A stretch of DNA of 64,000 nt, taken from NCBI RefSeq assembly GCF_001592305.1, contig NZ_BCWR01000008.1, forward strand, positions 124,001 through 188,000. The letters are read 5' to 3'. Below, piece by piece: positions 34,160 through 40,837 of this stretch. This DNA is from Hydrogenophaga taeniospiralis CCUG 15921 (lineage in GTDB: Bacteria > Pseudomonadota > Gammaproteobacteria > Burkholderiales > Burkholderiaceae_C). The position numbers and the translations under genes are program-made. Positions within the stretch are counted from its first letter, which is position 1, and each line of letters opens with the position of its first letter. Below the pieces are notes generated by a model. The model saw only the letters and a program-made list of their open reading frames with translations. It was not told where the DNA came from and did no database searches.

Positions 34160-35133
34160 GGAGCAGTCCTTTCTTGGGGGGTGGAAACAGGGGAAACCAG
34201 GGGGCGGGTGACGAGCCGTGACAGGTGGGGGCTCAGTGCCCCCCACAGGCCTTGCGGCAGAAACAGGGCACAGCCGGCGGCCGCCGCGCCCAGGCCGGCG
34301 AGGTACCAGGCGCCGAAGTCGCCCATAAGTTCCTGCAGCGCGAACAGCAGCAGCGCGCCGATGTAGGGGCCGGGCCCGCTGCGCAGGCCGCCCACCAGCA
34401 CCATGAACAGCATCAGCACCGACCACTGCACGCCAAAGTTGGTGCGCGGCAGGAAGGTGATGGCGCTGGCCAGCCAGGCCACACCGGCCAGGGCCGCACC
34501 GAACGCGGCCAGCACGTAGATCGCCTGGCGGGTGCGCAGCACGCGCACGCCCAGCGAGGCGGCGGCCGCGTCGTCGTCACCGATGGCCTTGGCGGCGGTG
34601 CCCACGTGGCTGCGCAGCAGCACGGCCATGGCCAGCGCCATGCCGGCCAGCGCGGCCAGCGCGAACCAGTAGCCCACGCTGCGGCGCAGCTCGGGCTCCA
34701 CCGCGTTGAGCGCGATCAGCGAGGTGCCGGTTTCGCCCTGGATCAGCGGGTCCAGCATCACCAGGATGCGGATCACTTCGGCCACCACCCAGGTGCCGAT
34801 GGCGAACTCGCCGTCCTTCAACCGCAGCACGTAGAACGACATCACCCAGGCCAGCAGCGCCGCGCCCAACGCACCGGCCAGCAGCGCGGGGTAGGCCGGC
34901 AGGCCGCCGTCCACCAGGCGCAGCGCGAAGTAGCCGCCCAGGCCGAAGAAAGCCTGCTGACCCACCGACACCAGGCCCGCGTAACCGGCCATCAGGTTCC
35001 AGGTGGTGGCCAGCAGCATGTAGATGAAGAGCGTGGTGAGCTTGTCCACCACCGAAGCGCCTGCGAAGGCCGGCACGCAGGCCAGCAGCAGCACGGCGGC
35101 GAGCGCCAGTCCGAAGTGTTTGGAAGTGTTCAT
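34156..35133 (-). CDS. branched-chain-type ABC transporter permease, LivM family
   Basis: 325 residues from ATG 35133. About ten membrane helices with the LivM core (WNLMAGYAGLVSVGQQAFFGLGGYF) and the coupling loop around AAKAIGDDDAAAASLGV, where the family normally has an EAA-like IGDNE motif. Partner of the LivH-type permease, which overlaps it by 4 bp. Substrate is unlikely to be a branched-chain amino acid given the aromatic alcohol and aldehyde enzymes in the same operon. Confidence 0.88.
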   Translation of the reverse strand: MNTSKHFGLALAAVLLLACVPAFAGASVVDKLTTLFIYMLLATTWNLMAGYAGLVSVGQQAFFGLGGYFALRLVDGGLPAYPALLAGALGAALLAWVMSFYVLRLKDGEFAIGTWVVAEVIRILVMLDPLIQGETGTSLIALNAVEPELRRSVGYWFALAALAGMALAMAVLLRSHVGTAAKAIGDDDAAAASLGVRVLRTRQAIYVLAAFGAALAGVAWLASAITFLPRTNFGVQWSVLMLFMVLVGGLRSGPGPYIGALLLFALQELMGDFGAWYLAGLGAAAAGCALFLPQGLWGALSPHLSRLVTRPLVSPVSTPQERTAP

Positions 35134-36050
35134 GCCTGTGCCGCCTTTCCTGCGCGCAGCTGGCGCCAGCCCGGCAGCGCGGGGCGGCCCAGCTGGTGGC
35201 GGTGCTGGCGCCACAGGCGCACGCCCAGCACGGCCAGGAACAGCAGGTGTCCGGCGAGCTGGAAGCCCTGCGGCGCCCACAGCGCACCCAGGCTCTGCGC
35301 CACACCCAGCAGCACGCCGCCGAGCAGCGTGCCCCACAAAGACCCGATGCCGCCGATGACCACCGCCTCGAAGGCCTGGATCAGCAGGGTGGGTCCGCCA
35401 TAGGGCTCCACCGTGGCCTGCATGGCCAGCAGCGCGCCGGCCAGCCCGGCCAGTGCCACCGCGATGGCGGCGGCCGCCCGGTGCACGCGCCGCGCGTCCA
35501 CACCGCACAGCGCCGCGGCCTCGGGGTCGCTGGCGGCGGCGCGGATGGCGCGGCCCAGCGCCGTGTGGCTGAGCAGCAGCTGCAATGCGCCCAGCACCGC
35601 CACCGCGATCACGAAGGTGATCACCGGCAACTGGCCGACAACGATGCCGCCGGGCAGCTCCCAGCTGGCCCAGGCCAGATCACCCAGCGCGCTGCCCAGC
35701 GAGCGGGCCTCGGAGCCGAACGCGCCGTACAGCGTGTTCTGCAGCACCGCGCCCAGGCCGAAGGTGACCAGCAGCGGCAGCAGGATGCCGGCACGCAGCG
35801 TGCGCGCGAACAGCCAGCGCTGCAGCCCGATGCCGATCAGCGCCATCACCGGCAGCACCAGCAACAGCGCCAGCCAGGGCGAGAGGCCGAAACGTTCGGT
35901 GAGCGCGATCACGCCGAAGGCGCCGACGATGGCCAGGTCGCCGTGCGCGAGGTTGATGATGCGCATGACGCCGAACATCAGGGACAGGCCGGCCGCGAGG
36001 ATGGCGTAGAAGCCCCCCAGCAGCAGGCCCTGGATCAGGGCTTCGGTCAT
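35130..36050 (-). CDS. branched-chain-type ABC transporter permease, LivH family
   Basis: 306 residues from ATG 36050. LivH signature GLLLGGFYAILAAGLSLMFGVMRIINLAHGD at the start and the cytoplasmic loop GRAIRAAASDPEAAALCGVD. About eight helices. Start and stop overlap the neighbouring LivF and LivM genes by 4 bp each, giving a tightly coupled transporter operon. Confidence 0.9.
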   Translation of the reverse strand: MTEALIQGLLLGGFYAILAAGLSLMFGVMRIINLAHGDLAIVGAFGVIALTERFGLSPWLALLLVLPVMALIGIGLQRWLFARTLRAGILLPLLVTFGLGAVLQNTLYGAFGSEARSLGSALGDLAWASWELPGGIVVGQLPVITFVIAVAVLGALQLLLSHTALGRAIRAAASDPEAAALCGVDARRVHRAAAAIAVALAGLAGALLAMQATVEPYGGPTLLIQAFEAVVIGGIGSLWGTLLGGVLLGVAQSLGALWAPQGFQLAGHLLFLAVLGVRLWRQHRHQLGRPALPGWRQLRAGKAAQA

Positions 36051-36784
36051 GACTGTGTCTCCAGGGAGCGTTCGGCTTCGACGCCGAAGTAAGCCGCCGT
36101 GACGGCTTCGCGGGTGAGCGACTCTGCGGGGCCCTGCAGCACGATGCGGCCCTCGCGCAGGCACAGCACGCGGTCGGCGAAGGCCATGGCGCGCGACAGG
36201 TCCTGCTCCACCAGCAGCAGGCTGGTGCGCCCGGCCTCGCGCAGGCTGGCGAGGTTGCGGTAGACCTCTTCCACCGCCAGCGGCGATAGGCCCAGCGACA
36301 CCTCGTCGAGCAGCAGCACGTCGGGGTTGGTCATGAGTGCGCGGCCGATGGCGGCGGCCTGGCGCTGCCCACCGGAGAGCGCGCCGGCCGGCCGGTCGAT
36401 GATGGGCGGCAGCGCGGGCAGCGCCTCCAGCACCCGGGGCAATGTCCAGTCACCCGGGCGGCCGTGGTCGCCCGCCACGCGCAGGTTCTCGCGCACGCTC
36501 ATGTCGTCAAACAGGCGCCGGCCCTCGGGCACCATGGCCAGGCCGCGCCGCACACGCTGGTGGGCCAGCAGCGCGGTGATGTCCGTGCCAGCCAGCGTCA
36601 CCCGCCCCGCCGCGCTGGGGTGCACGCCCGCCAGGCAACGCAGCAGCGTGGTCTTGCCCGCGCCGTTGGCGCCGATCAGGGCCACCACCTCGCCGCGCGC
36701 GATGGAAAAACCCAGGTCGCGCACGGCGACCAGCTGGCCGTGCGCGGCGCGCAGGCCTTGGACTTCAAGCAACGCATCGCTCAT
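36047..36784 (-). CDS. ABC transporter ATP-binding protein, LivF family
   Basis: 245 residues. Walker A GANGAGKTT, signature LSGGQRQAAAIGRAL, Walker B VLLLDEVSLGLSP and the LVEQD switch region are all intact. The Asp-Glu of Walker B is present and LSPL fits the LivF subgroup. Overlaps LivG upstream and LivH downstream by 4 bp. Confidence 0.92.
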   Translation of the reverse strand: MSDALLEVQGLRAAHGQLVAVRDLGFSIARGEVVALIGANGAGKTTLLRCLAGVHPSAAGRVTLAGTDITALLAHQRVRRGLAMVPEGRRLFDDMSVRENLRVAGDHGRPGDWTLPRVLEALPALPPIIDRPAGALSGGQRQAAAIGRALMTNPDVLLLDEVSLGLSPLAVEEVYRNLASLREAGRTSLLLVEQDLSRAMAFADRVLCLREGRIVLQGPAESLTREAVTAAYFGVEAERSLETQS

Positions 36785-37503
36785 GCCGCAGCTCCCCCGA
36801 GGTAGGCGCTCATCACGCGCGGGTCGGCCATCACCTCGTTGGGCGTGCCCTCGGCCAGGATGGCCCCGGCGTCCATGCAGACCAGGCGGTCGATCACGCG
36901 CAGCAGCGCGTGCAGCACGTGTTCGATCCAGACGATGGTCAGGCCGTCGTCGCGCAGCGTGCCGATGAGATCCACGAGCTGGTGCAGTTCGCCCTCTGTG
37001 AGCCCGCCACCGATCTCGTCAAGCAGCAGCACGGTGGGCTGGGTCGCCAGGGTGCGCGCCAGTTCCAGGCGCTTGCGGTCGAGCAGGCCCAGCGTGGCGG
37101 TGGGCCGGGCCGACAGGGCACCCAGGCCCACGCGGTCCAGCGCCTGTTGCGCCTGCTGCAGCGCCGCCGCGCCGCGCATGCCCGCGCCGTGTTGCGCGGC
37201 CACCAGCGTGTTCTCCAGCACCGACATGCCCAGGAAGGGGCGCGGCACCTGGTGGGTGCGCGCAATGCCGTGGCGGCAGCGCGTGGCCGCGGGCCAGGCG
37301 CTGATGTCCTGGCCTTCAAAAAACACTTGGCCTTCGCTGGCCGGCAGCGTGCCCGCCAGCACGCCAAACAGCGTGGTCTTGCCCGCGCCGTTGGGCCCCA
37401 CCACGCCCAGCGCCTCACCGCGCCGGATGCTGATATCCACCCCGCGCAGCACGGCCAGGCTGCCGAAGCGCTTGACGATGCGTGTACCGCTCAAGAGATC
37501 CAT
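36781..37503 (-). CDS. ABC transporter ATP-binding protein, LivG family
   Basis: 240 residues from ATG 37503. Walker A GPNGAGKTT, Q-loop ARTHQVPRPF, Walker B VLLLDEIGGGLTEGE and H-region VWIEHVLHALL. The usual signature LSxGQ is altered: the sequence reads TLGLLDRKRLELARTLA, where LivG normally has LSYGQQRRLEIARAL. That variant occurs in some LivG-like proteins but is worth noting. It is the first gene after the internal terminator-like hairpin. Confidence 0.88.
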   Translation of the reverse strand: MDLLSGTRIVKRFGSLAVLRGVDISIRRGEALGVVGPNGAGKTTLFGVLAGTLPASEGQVFFEGQDISAWPAATRCRHGIARTHQVPRPFLGMSVLENTLVAAQHGAGMRGAAALQQAQQALDRVGLGALSARPTATLGLLDRKRLELARTLATQPTVLLLDEIGGGLTEGELHQLVDLIGTLRDDGLTIVWIEHVLHALLRVIDRLVCMDAGAILAEGTPNEVMADPRVMSAYLGGAAA

Positions 37504-37545
37504 GATGGCCTTCAAGAAGAGGAACGAAGAAACACAACCGGAGGA

Positions 37546-37596
37546 GAAAAATGCCCGCGCGGCCCCTGGACCAACCCTCAGCCATCCGCGCGGGCA
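37546..37596 (-). terminator. internal terminator after the binding-protein gene
   Basis: On the minus strand, TGCCCGCGCGG pairs perfectly with CCGCGCGGGCA (11 bp, 23-nt loop), followed by TTTTT. It stands in the 271-bp gap between the binding-protein gene and the LivG gene. A partial terminator or mRNA stabiliser here would let the binding protein be made in excess over the membrane parts, a common arrangement for such transporters. Confidence 0.65.
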
Positions 37597-37705
37597 GGAA
37601 AAACAACCAACCGAACAAAGCAAGCTCAAACCGGAGCGCCGCAGGACCGGCCCACCAAGCCCCAAGGGCGCGGGCGGAGGGAGGGGAAGCCCAGCCCAGG
37701 GCGCC

Positions 37706-37774
37706 GTGGAACCGGCTCCGCCGGGCCACCAGCGCCGCCCCCTTGGGGGGTGACGCCGCAGGCGGCGGGGGGGG
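37706..37774 (-). repeat. stop-codon-abutting multi-hairpin element, copy 3
   Basis: Begins immediately after the stop of the binding-protein gene (37775-37777) in gene direction: C-run, GCCGCCTGCGGC stem, CCCCCC-AA-GGGGG stem, then CCGGCGGAGCCGG. Same layout as copies 1, 2 and 4. Confidence 0.75.
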
Positions 37775-39076
37775 TTAGGTCCTGCCCATTGCGTAAGCCT
37801 TCATCTGCGAAGTCACCGCCACGCGCGGGTGGTCCGCGTTGGAGACGATCTCGACGTCGAACTTCGCTTTCGCGCCCGGCTTGGCGCGCACCCACTGCAC
37901 GCCCACCAGACCAGTGGGGGCGCAGTTGGGCACCGGGCCGCTGGTGAAGTCCACCAGGCCCACGGCGGTTTCGGTTTTCAGCGTGGCCAGTGCCTTGGCC
38001 ATCGCCGCGCGGTCCTTGGGGTTGGGGCAGGCGCGCACGGCGGCCAGCGCCGCGTCGAACAGCGAGGCGGTGGCGCCGAGCTGTTGGTTCACACCCTTGC
38101 CGCTGGCCTTCTCGAAGCTGTCGGCCAGTTGCGCGCACGACAGGCCGGTGGACGACGACTGGAACGGGAAGCTGCGGTGCCAGTAGGCCCCGGCGTGCAG
38201 GCCGTGGCCCAGCGTGCCCAGCGCGTCCAGCTCGGCGGCGAACAGGCCGGCCTTGGCCAGTTGCACGATCTTCATCTGCTGCGCCAGCCCACGCTGGGCC
38301 GCCTGGCGCCAGAACACCGCGAAGTCGGGCGGGAAGGGGAAGGTGTTGAAAATCTCCACGCCTTCCTTCTTGAACAGCGCGATCTGCGCCGAGAAGTCGG
38401 CCACGCCGTTCTGGTACGGGCCGGCGTCCACCACCGTGAAGCCCGCCTTCTGCAGCGCCGGGATCAGCAGGCCGCGGATCGCGTTGCCGTCGGCGTCGGC
38501 CGGCAGCAGCATGCCCACCTTCTTGTTGGTGGCGACCTTGCTCCACTGGTCGGCGTACAGCTTGGCGAAGTTGCCCACGCCGAACGAGAAGTGGTAGGTC
38601 CACTTGAACGGCGAAGGCTCGCCCGGCTTGGCGCCGCGACCGAAATAGAAGGCCTCCCAAGGCGAGGTGGTGGACAGCGCCGGAATGCCCGCCGCCTCGC
38701 AGGCGTCGGCCACCGGGTTCACCGTCTCGGGCGTGGAGGTGGAGAGCACCAGGTCGACCTTGTCGCTGTTGATCAGCTCCTTGGCCACCTGCGCGGCGCG
38801 CACCGGGTTGGACTGCGTGTCCTTGTGGATGAACTCCACTTTGAGGCGCTTGCCGCCCGCTTCGATGCCCCCGGCCGTGTGCTTGCGCACCAGTTCCAAC
38901 ACATGGCCGTCGCCCTCGCCAAAGATGCCCAGCGGGCCCGAGGTGGGGCTGACCACGCCGATGCGCAGCGTGTCGCTCTGCGCGCGTGCCAGCATGGGCA
39001 GCGCCGCGCCAGCAGCGGTGGCCACACCAGCGCGCAACACCTCGCGGCGGCCAACGTTCGTTTGTGTCTTGTTCAT
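37775..39076 (-). CDS. ABC transporter substrate-binding protein, LivJ/LivK-like
   Basis: 433 residues with a twin-arginine-type leader (GRREVLRAGVATAAGAALPM) and the type I binding fold (LRIGVVSPTSGPLGIFGEGD, VEFIHKDTQSNPVRAAQVAKELI, LSTSTPETVNPVADACEAAGIPAL). Longer than amino-acid-specific LivK. It stands between the aldehyde dehydrogenase and the transporter genes, so it probably binds the aromatic substrate or its acid. Followed by repeat copy 3 and a terminator-like hairpin. Confidence 0.88.
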   Translation of the reverse strand: MNKTQTNVGRREVLRAGVATAAGAALPMLARAQSDTLRIGVVSPTSGPLGIFGEGDGHVLELVRKHTAGGIEAGGKRLKVEFIHKDTQSNPVRAAQVAKELINSDKVDLVLSTSTPETVNPVADACEAAGIPALSTTSPWEAFYFGRGAKPGEPSPFKWTYHFSFGVGNFAKLYADQWSKVATNKKVGMLLPADADGNAIRGLLIPALQKAGFTVVDAGPYQNGVADFSAQIALFKKEGVEIFNTFPFPPDFAVFWRQAAQRGLAQQMKIVQLAKAGLFAAELDALGTLGHGLHAGAYWHRSFPFQSSSTGLSCAQLADSFEKASGKGVNQQLGATASLFDAALAAVRACPNPKDRAAMAKALATLKTETAVGLVDFTSGPVPNCAPTGLVGVQWVRAKPGAKAKFDVEIVSNADHPRVAVTSQMKAYAMGRT

Positions 39077-39112
39077 CTTTGTCTCCTCGTTTTTTTGGGT
39101 GGATGGCGCGGA

Positions 39113-40588
39113 TCAGAACGGGAAAGGTGGAGGGGCGTCCTTCACCGTGATCCACTGCCACTGCGTGTACTCGTCGATGTCGGCCGGGCCACCCACGCTG
39201 CCGCCGTTGCCACCGATGCCGGGGCCGCCGAAGGGGTTGGTGCACTCGTCGCAGACGGTCTGGTCGTTGATGTGGACCATGCCGGCGCGCAGGCGCTGGC
39301 CGATGGCCATGGCGCGACCGATCGAGGGGCTGATCACCGCGGCGGCCAGTCCACCCTGGCTGGTGTTGGCCAGTTGCACGGCCTCGTCGTCGGTGCGGAA
39401 CGTGACCAGGTTGACCACCGGGCCGAAGGGCTCTTCGTCGAACGAGCGGATGCCGGGCTTCACGCCCGAGAGCACGGTGGGCTTGTAGCAAAGGCCCTCG
39501 TAGGTGCCGCCCGCTTCGAGCACGGCGCCCTGCTTCACGCTGTCTTTGATCACCGAGTCGAAGTGCGCGAGCTGCTTCGCGTCGATCATCGGGCCCAGGG
39601 CCACCTGGCCGCTGGCGCCGTCGCCCACCGGCAGGTGCGTGGCCTTGCCGACCATGCGCGCCTTGAAGCCTTCGGCGATCGACTCGTGCACCAGGATGCG
39701 GTTGGAGGCCATGCAGATCTGGCCCTGGTGGAACCAGGCGCCGAAGGCGGCGGCGCTGGCGGCGGCGTCCAGGTCGGCGTCTTCCAGCACGATCAGGTTG
39801 TTGGCACCGCCCAACTCCAGCGACACCTTCTTCAGGTGTTCACCGGCCAGCGCACCGATGCGGCGACCCACGGTGGGCGAGCCGGTGAAGGCGATCATGG
39901 GCACGCGCGGGTCGGTCACCAGCGCCTCGCCGGCTTCGGCGTCACCCGGCAGCACCTGCAGCACACCGGCGGGCAGGCCGGCTTCTTCGAACACGCGGGC
40001 GATGATGAAACCGCCGCTCACCGGGGTGCGCGTGTCGGGCTTGAGCACCACCGCGTTGCCCAGCGCCAGCGCCGGGGCCACCGCACGCAGGCTCAAAATC
40101 AGCGGGAAGTTGAACGGCGAGATCACACCCACCACGCCGTGCGGCACGCGCCGAGCGAACGACAAGCGGCCGGCCGCGGCGGGCAGCACCTGGCCCTGGG
40201 CCTGCATGGGCAGGCCAGCGGCCAGGTGGCACAGCGTGATGGACTCGTTCACCTCGTGCTGGCCCTTGGGCAGGATGCCGCCGGTTTCGCGGGCGATGGT
40301 CAGGGCCAGCTCGGCGAAGTGCTGCTGGAAGAGGGCGGCGGCGCGGTGGAACACGGCCGAGCGTTCGCGCGGGCCGGTGGCGGCCCAGGCGGCCTGGGCC
40401 GCGTGGGCCCGGCCGATGGCGGCGCGCATGTCGGCCGCGCTGGCGATGCCCACTTGCGAGAGCACCTGGCCGGTGGCCGGCTCCTTCACGTCGCGCACGC
40501 TGGCGAGTGCGGTGGACCATGTGCCGTCAAACGCTTTGCCGGCAGTGAGGCTGCTGTCGAGCCAGACCGGATTTTCGGAAACACCCAT
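39113..40588 (-). CDS. NAD(P)-dependent aldehyde dehydrogenase, benzaldehyde/vanillin type
   Basis: 491 residues from ATG 40588. ALDH superfamily: VISPFNFPLILSLRAVAPAL, catalytic Glu258 in SLELGGANN and Cys292 in GQICMASNRILV. The segments DVKEPATGQVL and the C-terminal GGPADIDEYTQWQWITVK match benzaldehyde and vanillin dehydrogenases. It should oxidise the aldehyde formed by the SDR at 33392. First gene of the cluster, 55 nt downstream of a sigma-54 promoter. Confidence 0.88.
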   Translation of the reverse strand: MGVSENPVWLDSSLTAGKAFDGTWSTALASVRDVKEPATGQVLSQVGIASAADMRAAIGRAHAAQAAWAATGPRERSAVFHRAAALFQQHFAELALTIARETGGILPKGQHEVNESITLCHLAAGLPMQAQGQVLPAAAGRLSFARRVPHGVVGVISPFNFPLILSLRAVAPALALGNAVVLKPDTRTPVSGGFIIARVFEEAGLPAGVLQVLPGDAEAGEALVTDPRVPMIAFTGSPTVGRRIGALAGEHLKKVSLELGGANNLIVLEDADLDAAASAAAFGAWFHQGQICMASNRILVHESIAEGFKARMVGKATHLPVGDGASGQVALGPMIDAKQLAHFDSVIKDSVKQGAVLEAGGTYEGLCYKPTVLSGVKPGIRSFDEEPFGPVVNLVTFRTDDEAVQLANTSQGGLAAAVISPSIGRAMAIGQRLRAGMVHINDQTVCDECTNPFGGPGIGGNGGSVGGPADIDEYTQWQWITVKDAPPPFPF

Positions 40589-40642
40589 TGCTTTGCTCCT
40601 GTTGATCGTTCATGCACACCACACGGTGGCTGCAACAGGTTT

Positions 40643-40658
40643 TGCAACGGGCGTACCA
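40643..40658 (-). promoter_or_regulatory. sigma-54 (RpoN) promoter of the catabolic operon
   Basis: On the minus strand: TGGTACGCCCGTTGCA, with GG and GC exactly 10 nt apart and only one mismatch (T for C) to the consensus TGGCACG-N4-TTGCA. The preceding base is C and the following bases are AAA, also as in the consensus. Predicted transcription start is near 40632, about 44 nt before the aldehyde dehydrogenase start codon. Confidence 0.8.
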
Positions 40659-40795
40659 GCGCGCGCCGCAACGCGGCGCCGGAGCGGCCCACCAGGGCCT
40701 TTCCTCAGAGGCAAAGATCGGGAGTTTCCCTAGGATGAAAAAGAGGCCGCTGGCCGGCCCTCAAGCGCCCGGAAAATTGATGAGGTCTGCACATG

Positions 40796-40837
40796 TTTGA
40801 TGTGCTTGGTTCATCAAATGGTGAATTGTTTGATGAA
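40796..40837. promoter_or_regulatory. upstream activating palindromes for a sigma-54 activator
   Basis: TTTGATG at 40796-40802, TTCATCAAA at 40810-40818 and TTTGATGAA at 40829-40837 form two overlapping inverted repeats (9-nt and 10-nt spacers). A further TTGATGA is at 40777-40783. They sit about 160-200 bp upstream of the predicted start of the sigma-54 promoter at 40643, the normal distance for enhancer sites of NtrC-family activators. The half-sites TTTGATGTGC and TTCATCAAATG recur exactly at 48430-48452 in front of the activator gene. Confidence 0.75.

Noticed and set aside
31433-34366. A 977-codon open frame on the plus strand.
   Set aside because: Antisense to the DUF1329, DUF1302 and SDR genes; composition is that of a shadow frame.
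37829-40738. A 969-codon open frame on the plus strand.
   Set aside because: It is antisense to the binding protein and aldehyde dehydrogenase, has no family motif and a His/Arg/Gly-rich composition typical of GC-rich antisense frames.
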